From Tolypocladium sp. Sup5 PDA-1 (lineage: Eukaryota; Ascomycota; Sordariomycetes; Hypocreales; Ophiocordycipitaceae): DNA of 64,000 nucleotides. Of this stretch, positions 32,901 through 40,891 are shown one piece after another. The position numbers and the translations under genes were made by a program. The stretch spans positions 1-64,000 of the forward strand of contig JPHH03000093.1 in assembly GCA_000750105.3 (NCBI GenBank), in the 5' to 3' direction. Every line of letters starts with the position of its first letter. Position 1 is the stretch's first letter. The notes under the pieces are model-generated. The model was given only the letters and a program-made list of their open reading frames with translations, was not told the origin of the DNA and searched no databases.

Positions 32901-35900
32901 CTATATCGGCAGCGCCCCGCGGCTCTCGTGGCCCGAGCTGCCCACGCCCGACTTCCGCCCCAAATCTACATCAGTACGCAGGCAGACCGCCGCCCTCCCC
33001 CGCGGCGGCCGTCGCGGGGACTTCACCTCGACGACCCTAATGCGCGCCGCGTTCGCCATCCTGCTTGGTGCCTACTCGCACACCGAGGATGTTGTCTTCG
33101 CCTCTACGGTCTACGGCCGCGCCGCGGGCTGGGGATCGGCCGAGCGGGTCGCCGGCCCCACTCTCGCAACCGTCGCCGTCCGCATACGGGTGGACCGGGA
33201 GCTGACGCTACAAGAGCTCATGGCTAGCATCCAGTCCGACTCAGCCGACATGCTTGCCTACGAGCAGGCGGGCATGCAGAGCATTAAGCGCCTTAACCCC
33301 GACGGGCTCGCTACTATCGACGCCCAGAGCCTGCTAGTCGTCCAGGTCGACGGCGACGACCTCGATGGCACTAACCACGACGACAACCGCGGCCTGCAGC
33401 TGTACCCTGTCCGCGTGTCTGAGCTAGAGAATGGCTTCCTTAGCAGTGCGCTGGTCCTCGAGGCCACCATCTCTGCCGATGAGGTGCGCCTCGTTGCCAC
33501 CCATGACGACCGCGTGCTCCCGGCGGTCCAGGCCGAAAGGTTCCTGCGCCAGCTGTGCCACGTCGTGCGCCAGCTATGCGACGCTCCCGGCCGCCTGTGC
33601 CTCGCCGACCTAGATTTAGTCCCCCCCGAGGATCTCGACGAGATGCGCCTGTGGAACCCCGCCGTCCCGGCACCGGCCCGCGCGTTGGTCCATGAGCTTG
33701 TCGCCGCCCAAGCCCACCAGCAGCCCGACGCTGAGGCCGTCGTCTCTCACGAGGGCTCCCTTACCTACCGCCAGCTCCACGACGTGTCCAGCCGTCTTGC
33801 CGGCCACCTATGGACTGCCCATGGCTTGCGGCCCCACGCCCGCGTGCCCCTGCTCTTTGAGAAGAGCCTGTGGGCCGTCGTCGCCATGCTGGCGGTGCTC
33901 AAGGTCGGAGCCGCTAATGTTGCGCTGAACCCGGCTGACCCGGCGGATCGCCTCCGCTCGCTGGTCGAGGACGTCGACGCCGATCTCGTGCTGTGTAGCC
34001 CCACGCACCAGTCCCTGGCCTGCGGCATCGCCCGGCGCAGTGTCTGCGTCGATCCCGCCAGGTTCGGGCCCGGCAGCCCCGATGATAGCCCCGAGTCTGA
34101 CAGCGTCCATGGCGACATCACCCCGGATCACCTCGCCTTCCTGCTCTTCACTAGCGGCAGTACTGGCCGCCCCAAGGCCGTCATGATCGACCACGCAGCC
34201 TTCTGCAGCAGCATTGCCGGTCACGGCGAGACGCTATGCTACCGTCGCGGCTCGCGCAACCTCCAGTTCACCGCCTATACCTCAGATGTCAGCATTGGCG
34301 AGATCTTTACCTCGCTTAGCCGCGGTGCTACTGTGTGCGTGCCGTCTGATGCCGAGCGCATGGGTGATCTGGCCGGCGCCATGGAGCGCATGGGCGTTGA
34401 CTGGGCCTTCCTGACCCCAAGCGTCGCCGCCCTGCTAGACCCGGCCCGGGTCCCCACCCTCCGGACCCTGGTGTTCGGCGGCGAGACTGCCACCCCCACC
34501 AACGTCCGCGTCTGGGCGCCCCGCCTGCACCTTATCAACAGCTTCGGCCCCGCTGAGACGTCTATTTGGAGCCACGCCCACCCGGCCTTTACTGTCGACG
34601 ACGACGGCTCTGATATTGGCTGGCCCCTAGGCTGCGCTACCTGGATCGCTGACCCGTACGACGGCAGCCGCTTGATGCCCGTCGGCGCTATTGGCGAGCT
34701 GGTTGTCGAGGGCCCTAATGTCGCTGCTGGCTACTATAACAACCCTGACAAGACCCGCGCTGCCTTCCCGGAGTGCCTGCCCTGCGTGCCTGCCGGCGGC
34801 AACCGCATATACCGCACCGGCGACCTAGCCCGCTGGATGCCTCACGGCCGCGTGCAGTTCCTGGGGCGGCGCGACGGCCAGGTCAAGCTGCACGGGCTCA
34901 AGGTGGAGATCGGCGAGGTGGAGCATGCCATCCGCGCCGGCCTCGGAGACGATGGGCACGAGGTCGCCGTAGAGATGGTCCAGGACCCGGGGCCGCCTGA
35001 GGACTCGCGCTTGGTCGCCTTCGTGAGCTGCGCGCCTGCCGACAGCCCACAGGACCGCGACCACCCGGCCGTTGTTACCGACGAGCCCGAGCTCCAGCGC
35101 TTCGCTGAGCGTACCGCCGGCCTCCGGGACCGACTCGCCGCCCGGCTGGCAACATACATGATTCCCAGCTTCTTCGTGCCCCTAACCAGCATGCCGCTTA
35201 CTGCCTCGGCCAAGACTAACAGGCGGCAGCTCCGCACCCTCGTCGCCGACGGAGGCTTGGCTCGGCTGGCCCGCTTCACCCTCGCCTCCCACCGTGAGAT
35301 TCAGCCGCCACAGAGCCCGGCCGAGAAGCTCCTGCATACCATCTGGTGCTCCGTCCTCGCCCTGCCGCCCGCTGGCTTTGGTGTTGAGGCCGAATTCTTC
35401 GAGTGCGGCGGTGACTCCATCGCAGCAATGCGGCTAGCCTCCCTCGCCCACACTGCCAACGCCCGGCTGACCGTGCAGGACGTCTACGACAACCCCCGGC
35501 TCGGCGACCTGGCCCGCGTCCTTGCCCTCTACCACGACGCCGCCGGCCCGGCCGTAACTCTGCCCACGGGCCCGGCGACCATCGCCCCCTTCTCCCTCTT
35601 GCCGCCGTCCCTGCACGCCGAGCTGGACCTGCTAGTCTCTACGGCTGCGGAACTCTGCTCGGTCGAGCCGGCGCAGGTCACTGACATCTACCCCTGCACG
35701 CCGATGCAGCTCTCTGCCGTCGAGCGGACAGTGGCACGTCCAGGCGCGTACTGGTTGCACAATGTCTTCGAGATCCCCGACGGCGTCGACGCCGCTCGCC
35801 TGGACCGCGCGTGGCAGCGCGTCGGGGCCACGCACGCCGCCCTGCGCACCCGCATCTTCGCCCACGACAGCAACATCCTACAGGCTGTCCTGCGCTCCCC

Positions 35901-37101
35901 CACCCCGCTTCGTCACGTCGACCATGCCACGGCCGACATCCGCCAGTTCCTCGCTGCCGACCGCCCCAAGTGCGGGCCGACCTACGGCCAACCCCTCCTC
36001 CGCGCCGCCATTGTCCGCGTCGGCGGCACTGGCGCCCGCCACCTTGTCCTTGCCCTGCACCATGCCATCTACGATGCCTGGTCGCTGACCCGCATCTTCG
36101 CTGAGCTGGAGCGCACCTACGCCCAGCTCGGCGACGGGGAGCACGCCGAGGACCTTGACGGCCGTGGGGACAGCCGCGACGACAACCATGACGAGAACCA
36201 TAAAGTCAGCTTCAACGGTTTTGTCAAGGCCCTCCTGGAGCAGGACCACGCCTTGGCCCTCGACTTCTGGGGCGCGTACCTGCTTGGCGCCGAGACGAAA
36301 CCCTTCGCACCGCCCAGGGAGGACGGCCGGGCCAACTGCCTCCTGCGGCACAGCGTCTCCTTGCCCGCCCCGGCCGCCCCCGGCCCCGGGGCGGAAGTCG
36401 GCACCCGCGTCACGCACGCCGTAACAACCTACGCTGCCGTCGCCCTGGCGCTCCACAGGCAGCTGCAGACCCCAGACACGGTGCTGCGGCTCGTGTCCAC
36501 CGGCCGCATCACGCCCTCGGTACCCCATATTGAGGACTTGGTCGGCCCCACCGTCACCGCCGCTCCCCTGCGCGTCAGCCATGCTGCCGCCGGAACGACG
36601 CTGCACGAGTTCCTGGCGCACGTGAACACCCAGGTGCGCAGGCTGGCGCCCTTTGAGCAGACCGGGCTGGACGTGGCCGCGAGGGCGCACCTGGACGCCT
36701 CGCACGCCTACCATGGCGCGCCCCAGCTCATCGTGCATACCTCCGACCCCTACACGGAGCAGCCGGCCACGGGGCTGGGCCTCCGGCGCAAGGAGCTGTC
36801 GGCGCTCGACAACGACGACGGCGTGCCCTTCACCGTCGACGTGTCGCTGGAGTCGCGGGGGCGCGGCCTCGGCACGAGCCTCAATGCCCTCCACCTGCGC
36901 GTGGTCTTCGACGACGCCGTCATCGACGAACATGCCGCACGCCGCTTCGTCGCCGATCTAGACATCATCGCCCGCCGTATCGCTGGCGCTCGGGGAGACA
37001 CGCCCATGGCGGCACTGTTGCTAGATCCGGAGGAGAGTGCTACGGACAAGGTACAGGGACAGATTGTGGTAGAGCGTCTGGACGGAGAGTTTTCTAATTA
37101 G
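26998..37101 (+). CDS. Non-ribosomal peptide synthetase, T-C-C-A-T-C-A-T-C
   Basis: One 10.1-kb exon, 3367 residues. Order with landmarks: T0 (FFELGGNSL, Ser92); C1 (about 176-585, HHATYDM at 301-307); C2 (about 641-1070, where the HHxxxDG site reads HRGVCDA at 779-785, so the catalytic His is Arg); A1 (about 1080-1630, TSGSTGTPKG at 1246); T1 (VGGDSLS, Ser1690); C3 (about 1785-2210, HHAIYDG at 1916-1922); A2 (about 2225-2745, TSGSTGRPKA at 2385); T2 (CGGDSIA, Ser2807); C4 (about 2895-3350, HHAIYDA at 3021-3027). No E, MT, TE or R domain was found. Both A domains give the same inferred ten-residue code, DVGFVGSIWK. The terminal C domain probably releases or cyclises the product, as in other fungal NRPSs. 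T0 has no A domain and could hold a FAS-derived acyl chain, as in the echinocandin synthetase. No acyl-AMP ligase is seen here. Confidence 0.95.
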   Translation: MATVESLAPPGCYGDGKERHQPTIDRLSQWEEGEFQPSRSNEMHTAVPDLRQHQSAGSGPEEALRALWADVLDMDDEDITAWSHFFELGGNSLAAAELAVGAAYQGLHVSRQLIFQAPIFADMVALVATSYTDSSSAPATEPAASEPAPFALVEGDVVLARRLAAEQCGVRAEDIEDMYPATALQAGLMARSVSVPGAYVSSWLFNGVGSADPAWLCDVLVRAVHELPVLRTAMAASAEHDFVQVLLPPVAAAVETVRVPSLRGLDPAARRPAMTLGRLLTKLEVVIADDADAPAVIWHAHHATYDMSSLELIAQHISDIASGEKSLPPPPSFASFVAHSLQVRKGPEWQPFWSEQLQGCPQPFFPHADGGGGDGVQVDGRDMGFRTNARHIHPLPRLSAASGFTPANTFLAAWALLLGCYEHSDDVVFGVTSGGRYAPVPRCIEIVGPTIATTPMRVRLGGAATTADLLQQVSMQAVRASALEQAGLPDIRRLGPDGRRACGFRTLVNVQTTDAARGSSLLTPVGPDKPESLDYALVLELFPPSDGAATKMPLHLSYDDRALSHGQVLQIAAQLEDVLGLLAAGPDTDRSHRTLEDIGVGASLRAAAPPEPTHGALEPFDLVCVGPHRVRRHAAVACAVAEHAVEDVYPCTPMQSSLMAASMKHPAAHVSRLVFRVRDDLGADQATEAWAALYHWAPVLRTRFFYAPAGSAGSAEGLQAQLLQTVIDAEISWQEGPDLDEYLAADRELAFRPGQALTRFGLIRDRPGEAVRWVVLTAHRGVCDASSLPMMLQILQGAVSGTVGDVEAVPYNLFVLHALRPSSDAAARAFWARTLEGCPTPAFPEVPAGHAPVSTASLWRETSLPTPASPTLLQAAWALTLAQYYDSDDVVFGLGLSLCPAHSILGPTLTIAPQRITIDGPDTTVAQFLRAVRARDFALANYAQYSLANIAAIDESCAAACCVQNLLVIQAAPSDGGGSGAFLPAVADKDWGAGAVYNFSLVAEVTPHADGRVAVRMSFDPAVLDPAQVQRLASHYEHVLRQMYTAGRAAVGMGGCRLGDISHMPDEHMAELLAWNSHVPAPVERGVHELVEDQAAARPNDPAICARDGQWTYSQLDAAAERLARWLRSLGVGPGTYVPLIFEKCGLAIVAMLAVLKAGAASVALDPSHPPSRLRGLVGSMGGGGGAECAVAVCSAENRTLAVGLARRAAVIDADTLRHLAGRPCLPRLSKEGRVPATTTAFVLFTSGSTGTPKGILIPHRAFASSIRGHADLLRFSTGPGSRNFQFTAYTSDVSIGEIFTSLAVGSCVCVPSDWDRRNNLAGAMRELGVNWAFFTPSVAALLSPADVPALRTMVFGGETASPENLRTWAPALHLINSFGPAETSIWSHCVRRRADPRDIGSNIGRGVGCATWITDPADHRRLRPIGAVGEMLVEGPNLAAGYLGEPAKTAAAFVCDPPWMPAARRPSRVYRTGDLARLLPDGTVQFLGRLDHQIKLRGLRVELGEIEHQIRTRLPEDVLVAVDIVGPRPAGSPSVLAAFIAPKGPEPEQESVSGDGGEDGDKRSDPERHKALSLLLGGTNGPGRLTEALQGLEAALTAALPSHMVPAAFVPLREMPLTASAKTDRKALKLLASMVSVEELGRLGRTAAGSQQAPASAMERILARLWSVALARPLDLDIRDGFFRVGGDSLSAMRLVSLARKESVRLSVEQVFKHVTLQEMSLAATVVVEDWGVGEEAGSEGDRGHAQHRAAGLLPDVAPFATLGGPEMAASAAYAASAQLGVDEAAIEDIYPCSPLQEGLVALSQDARGSYIAQMAYELHPGVDFVRFKAAWYSVLEGWPILRTRFFQWHGADNMPRLMQAVVKPAPPRWVPARSLSNYHKLDKRDRMQVGDPMLRLAVFRDQGDGKNYFVMTAHHAIYDGWMLGLLVASLRCAYLGLPAPVTAPYGAFVAHLAGADHERGRRFWQRYIGSAPRLSWPELPTPDFRPKSTSVRRQTAALPRGGRRGDFTSTTLMRAAFAILLGAYSHTEDVVFASTVYGRAAGWGSAERVAGPTLATVAVRIRVDRELTLQELMASIQSDSADMLAYEQAGMQSIKRLNPDGLATIDAQSLLVVQVDGDDLDGTNHDDNRGLQLYPVRVSELENGFLSSALVLEATISADEVRLVATHDDRVLPAVQAERFLRQLCHVVRQLCDAPGRLCLADLDLVPPEDLDEMRLWNPAVPAPARALVHELVAAQAHQQPDAEAVVSHEGSLTYRQLHDVSSRLAGHLWTAHGLRPHARVPLLFEKSLWAVVAMLAVLKVGAANVALNPADPADRLRSLVEDVDADLVLCSPTHQSLACGIARRSVCVDPARFGPGSPDDSPESDSVHGDITPDHLAFLLFTSGSTGRPKAVMIDHAAFCSSIAGHGETLCYRRGSRNLQFTAYTSDVSIGEIFTSLSRGATVCVPSDAERMGDLAGAMERMGVDWAFLTPSVAALLDPARVPTLRTLVFGGETATPTNVRVWAPRLHLINSFGPAETSIWSHAHPAFTVDDDGSDIGWPLGCATWIADPYDGSRLMPVGAIGELVVEGPNVAAGYYNNPDKTRAAFPECLPCVPAGGNRIYRTGDLARWMPHGRVQFLGRRDGQVKLHGLKVEIGEVEHAIRAGLGDDGHEVAVEMVQDPGPPEDSRLVAFVSCAPADSPQDRDHPAVVTDEPELQRFAERTAGLRDRLAARLATYMIPSFFVPLTSMPLTASAKTNRRQLRTLVADGGLARLARFTLASHREIQPPQSPAEKLLHTIWCSVLALPPAGFGVEAEFFECGGDSIAAMRLASLAHTANARLTVQDVYDNPRLGDLARVLALYHDAAGPAVTLPTGPATIAPFSLLPPSLHAELDLLVSTAAELCSVEPAQVTDIYPCTPMQLSAVERTVARPGAYWLHNVFEIPDGVDAARLDRAWQRVGATHAALRTRIFAHDSNILQAVLRSPTPLRHVDHATADIRQFLAADRPKCGPTYGQPLLRAAIVRVGGTGARHLVLALHHAIYDAWSLTRIFAELERTYAQLGDGEHAEDLDGRGDSRDDNHDENHKVSFNGFVKALLEQDHALALDFWGAYLLGAETKPFAPPREDGRANCLLRHSVSLPAPAAPGPGAEVGTRVTHAVTTYAAVALALHRQLQTPDTVLRLVSTGRITPSVPHIEDLVGPTVTAAPLRVSHAAAGTTLHEFLAHVNTQVRRLAPFEQTGLDVAARAHLDASHAYHGAPQLIVHTSDPYTEQPATGLGLRRKELSALDNDDGVPFTVDVSLESRGRGLGTSLNALHLRVVFDDAVIDEHAARRFVADLDIIARRIAGARGDTPMAALLLDPEESATDKVQGQIVVERLDGEFSN

Positions 37102-37318
37102 ATAGATTGTTGTGGTTCTTTAAGTGTATATACTGTACGAGTACGGGCTACGGATAGTGCCTCTTAATGTTAGGGTCTTGTATTGTACATTGCTTTGCGG
37201 GTCTCGCAGGTTTGCACAACGCCAATCACAGCCGCCCAGCTAGTAATAGCGCCCACCCACAACGTGCGTTAAAGCCCTCATATAGCAAAACAACGCACAT
37301 GATTTTCAACAACACAAC

Positions 37319-37419
37319 GGGCGGATGGTCTAGTGGTATGATTCTCCCTTAGCATGAGCAAGTCTAGTGATTCGCCTAAAGCTTGGGAGAGGTCCAGGGT
37401 TCAATTCCCTGTTCGTCCA
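37319..37419 (+). tRNA. tRNA-Ala (anticodon AGC) with a 29-nt intron
   Basis: The acceptor stem GGGCGGA pairs with TTCGTCC, including the G3-U70 wobble pair that identifies alanine tRNAs. Anticodon stem CTCCC/GGGAG, loop TTAGCA-T with AGC at 37351-37353. The intron 37355-37383 interrupts between positions 37 and 38, as in canonical nuclear tRNA introns. The T arm is CAGGG-TTCAATT-CCCTG. Discriminator base A at 37419. No CCA is encoded. The mature length is 72 nt. The body looks proline-like in the D arm, but anticodon and G3-U70 decide for Ala. Confidence 0.93.
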
Positions 37420-37445
37420 ACATTGGGTTCTTCGGAGCCACTCCC

Positions 37446-37450
37446 TTTTT
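37446..37450 (+). terminator. RNA polymerase III terminator of the tRNA gene
   Basis: First run of five T residues, 27 bp after the tRNA 3' end, the usual Pol III stop signal. Confidence 0.6.
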
Positions 37451-38510
37451 GCTAATTTGACATTTTTGTACTCCCCCCCCTTTTTTTTTTTTCCAAGTCG
37501 CCCGTTTCTTTTGACTATTTTGGCTTAAGGAGGAAGGCGCAGCTGACAGCTGTACCTGAACTTTTTTTTTTCGGGCGGGAGGGGGAGTCGTGCTTGTTCA
37601 TAGACGGCGCCGCGGGCATGAACATTACGCTACCCTAGACAACGAACCGTCTGGACGCTTTAGCAATAAAAAATTGCAAGATTCCGCACCGTGGAATCAC
37701 TAGATTCTCCAAACGTACGTATTTGGTTTCTAGGTTCCCAGTGCGACTTCACCTATCCCTCTTTTCTGTGTTTTTTCTTCTTCTTGACTCGTTGCTCTGG
37801 ACTGGACTCATGGGGATGGACTCAACAAACCTTACTCTCGCAACTAACAATCTCTGCTAATATTTGATCCTAAATATCGCTGCAATGTCTACTTGAGCAT
37901 TTCCTCATAACGGGCGCCATTAGGTAAAATCCCATTTTATTTCCATGAGCGAAAAGCGAACTATATCCGTTCCTGAGTTCCAATTGCTGTCTCTCACGTT
38001 ACGCACGAGGTTGGAGTTGCCCATAGGCCATGATCACCCGACGTCTTGGGTCCACCAAGCGGAGCACTTGCAAAGACGCGACGTAAATTCTCGAGACGTG
38101 TCACAAAGACGGCACGACGATGTTTTCCGGGCCTGCGATTGCCGACTTGGAGACTCAGCCTTGACTACAGCTTTGGCCCATGTTCACGAGACTGCGGGAA
38201 CAAGAGCAAATGGATGATGGCCATGGACAAATCTAGAAGCCTCGGCGGAAAGGAAACTGCAGCCTTCGAATGAACAAACCTGTTTTTCGAGGCCAGCCAA
38301 CATGAGAACGTGTCCATGCTGCCCTGTCCCTCAACATGGCGTACCATGGCTTTAGAAACACTCTCCTGGTCTTTCCATAGCAGATCCCGAGGCTTCCTCT
38401 CGCTTTGACAGCTGGCTTTCTGTCTTGCTCCTATGCTCACACAACACACCTTACATGAGGCCATGTTTGAGGCTTCGACATTGGCGAAGGGCCACTTTCG
38501 GATCCTCCTC

Positions 38511-38708
38511 TCACTGGATGACGCACACCCCGTGAGCCTCTGAACTGGTCCATGTGATGCCGTGTGCGCTGAAAATATATTTCCTCTTGGTCAAAGGGCA
38601 GAGGACTGCCCCATTTTCCCGGACACAAATCGGCGATGCGAAGTTGGAAGCGCCAAAGGCGCAAGGGCCTGTAAACTGAGCAGGTCCGCTGGCAAAGAAG
38701 GCATCCAC
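38511..38708 (-). CDS. Possible exon of a small secreted protein (uncertain)
   Basis: This frame reads VDAFFASGPAQFTGPCAFGA and continues with four cysteines in all to a stop after GVCVIQ. The composition (Gly, Ser, Phe, spaced Cys) resembles the mature part of fungal small secreted proteins. No signal peptide or upstream exon could be placed, although the frame stays open some 60 bp upstream. It may be the last exon of a small gene, a decayed copy, or chance. Confidence 0.2.
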   Translation of the reverse strand: MDAFFASGPAQFTGPCAFGASNFASPICVRENGAVLCPLTKRKYIFSAHGITWTSSEAHGVCVIQ

Positions 38709-40040
38709 TGTCGTCGCCTCCGACCAACTGCGGACGCGTACAAGGGCTTTCCTTCACATCATAACCTTCCTGATTTGGAGCTGCTACGGACTGGACGCTC
38801 CGGTGATATCAGGAGCGAGTAGACCCATGCCCGGCGCTTCGGTGTTATTCTTGCCTCCATCCACCTACATGTATTCCGCACGGAGAACATGAAGCAATTA
38901 TCCAGTCACTTTCGACAGGCGGCTTTGAAAAATCTCCAGAGCCTCTTGAACAAGGACTTGGAGGTCCCCGTAGTATGTTTGCACGCGGCAACATAAGGTT
39001 CGTTGGCTGGTCGCCCCATGCCCTGGACATCCTCCTCAGCCACGACTACCTGGATCTTTAAAGGGCCACTTGTTGATATACTTGCAAAAACAGCACACAG
39101 AATTGGAATGCATTTCCACCGTTGTAGCACAATACTGCAGCTCAGCCGAACAGAACTTTGTCTGCTCTCAACGAGGGACATTTTTGTGGCTCCTCTTGCC
39201 CATAAAACCTGAAACGTTGAACCACGTAGCTTCTGCTTCTCCCGAAGGTAAGTACAGGGCTGCTCTAGCGCAGCCACTGATCGCCGTTGGCGTAGTCGCA
39301 GTGTCCTATACGGTCTGGATGCCATGGGACTTTTACCAATCAAGCTAAGCCAACAGCTCCTGCAATTGCGCGCCTAGCTGAACTATGTTAGTTAACCCCA
39401 TATCCGTACAGTGGCACCGATCCAGGCTTCCATACTCGGCGTGCCGGCTCCAACGGCTCTTACTGCGGCCACCTTCCTGTTTGGTTGTCAACCACCAGTG
39501 ATCGACGGTAAATGGTGAGCAGCCAATTGAAGACAAAAGACTAAGAGAGCCCAACCCCCGTTTCATGTTTTGAACAATCATGACTTGCCCAATCCATTCG
39601 GGGCCGTCTATCCGTGCGCGCGATAGCTGCCGTATTGGTTGGCTCGGTAGAGACTATGAGACCCTCCTTCTAGATTGAGTATATGAAAGGAGACAACTCC
39701 AGCAGCCATCTACAGTAGCAATCGGCAGAGAAGCAGATTGCCATAGCCGGTCCGTGCTCGGCATATTCGGCATTCGAGGTGAACCTCTGCCTTTGCAGAT
39801 TTTCCGTCAAGTCTTGCAAGAGGCTTGAGGCCGACTTCGGCCACACCCTGATGCCACGGCGCCGACATAGCCGTGAGGCACTCTTTGGATCTTGACAACA
39901 TACCAATCAGTCCATAGTCAGTTGTTCCTTTGTCAAATACCTACTTCGTTCAGCGTAGTCGTTGGTTCTGGGCACAGACTTCGGTGTGTAGAGGCTGGAA
40001 TATGAGAAACAACATGAGCCTCGCTCTTGATGGCGCTTCT

Positions 40041-40048
40041 GTATAAAA
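40041..40048 (+). promoter_or_regulatory. TATA box of the G1 peptidase gene
   Basis: TATAAAAG, 109-116 bp upstream of the ATG at 40157, a plausible core promoter for a strongly inducible secreted enzyme. Confidence 0.6.
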
Positions 40049-40156
40049 GCCTCGTCAAGATCTCGCCGTTATGTAGTTGAAAGACACCCCAAGTCTTCAG
40101 AGTACTTGCTCTACTGTTCTCTGCTATCTCAGCTCCCTACCCCAAAATCCTTCAAG

Positions 40157-40891
40157 ATGCAAAAGGCTTTCACTCTGGCTGTTGCAGCCCTTGCTGCCGG
40201 CGCCGTCGGCGCACCCGGACGCAGCAACAGCAAGCCTGCCCATCGCTCCGGCAGCAATCGCACCGGCAGCAAGGGCCTCGTCTCCCGTGACACCGAGTCC
40301 CCCTGGGGCGGCGCCGTCCAGGACGGACAGGGCTGGTACTACGTCACCGGCGTCCTCACCGTCCCCCAAATCAGCGGCCAGTCCTCCGACGCCGCCGCCT
40401 CCATCTGGGTCGGCATCGACGGCGATTCCTGCGACAGTGCAATCCTTCAGACGGGTATCACGGTTTACGGTGATGGTGGTGTCGAGACGTGGACAGAGTG
40501 GTGGAAGAACAACGAGATCAACTACAGCTCGCAGATCAGCGTCAGCGCGGGCGACCAACTCCGCATGTCCGTCTACGCCACGTCGGCCACGTCTGGAAAC
40601 ACTACGATCGAGAACTTGACGAACGGGCAGTCGCAGTCGCACACCTTCAGTAATCAGGGGTACTCTCTTTGCCAGACCAATGCCGAGTGGATCATCGAGG
40701 ACTACCTCAGCAACAACGCCCGCGTTGACTTTGTCGACTTTGGCTCTTTCCAGTTCACCGACACGGTTGCGTACGGCTCGAACGGCGAGGTCACCCCTCA
40801 GGGAGCCAAGATTTACAATGTCGAGATCGACAACGAGAACAAGACCGACTGCAGCTCCGATGCCGACGGCGTCAAGTGCACCTACGTTTAG
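40157..40891 (+). CDS. Secreted G1 (eqolisin) glutamic peptidase
   Basis: Single exon, 244 residues. Signal peptide MQKAFTLAVAALAAGAVG, a short basic propeptide rich in Ser/Arg/Lys, then the mature domain from about residue 47 (SPWGGAVQDGQGWYYVTGVL). The catalytic dyad of the family is present: Gln98 in AILQTG, after the conserved SIWVGIDGDSCDS, and Glu177 in TNAEWIIEDY. Other conserved parts are WTEWWKNNEINYSSQISVS and VDFVDFGSFQFTDT. Cysteines in SCDSA, LCQTN and near the C-terminus can form disulfides. Acid-active extracellular proteases of this family serve nutrient acquisition or host degradation. An upstream in-frame ATG exists 51 bp before, but the signal peptide fixes the start at 40157. 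It lies outside the cluster and shows none of its promoter motif. Confidence 0.95.
   Translation: MQKAFTLAVAALAAGAVGAPGRSNSKPAHRSGSNRTGSKGLVSRDTESPWGGAVQDGQGWYYVTGVLTVPQISGQSSDAAASIWVGIDGDSCDSAILQTGITVYGDGGVETWTEWWKNNEINYSSQISVSAGDQLRMSVYATSATSGNTTIENLTNGQSQSHTFSNQGYSLCQTNAEWIIEDYLSNNARVDFVDFGSFQFTDTVAYGSNGEVTPQGAKIYNVEIDNENKTDCSSDADGVKCTYV

Larger units (their letters stand above)
37451..40156. other. Spacer right of the cluster, no convincing gene
   Basis: About 2.7 kb. It begins with homopolymer runs (C8 then a long T run at about 37474-37493, another T run near 37562-37570). No domain or splice structure was recognised apart from one cysteine-containing minus-strand frame (38511-38708) listed separately and the promoter of the G1 peptidase at its right end. 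Confidence 0.5.

Noticed and set aside
6016..37101. Gliotoxin-type epipolythiodioxopiperazine cluster
   Set aside because: Only the GliT-like gene fits. The other sulfurisation and tailoring genes are absent and the NRPS order differs from GliP.
6016..37101. HC-toxin or apicidin cluster
   Set aside because: There is no bANK regulator, aminotransferase, racemase or four-module NRPS, although FAS, NRPS and MFS components are shared.
37319..37419. tRNA-Pro
   Set aside because: The D arm looks proline-like, but the anticodon is AGC and the G3-U70 pair is present, so alanine is the better call.
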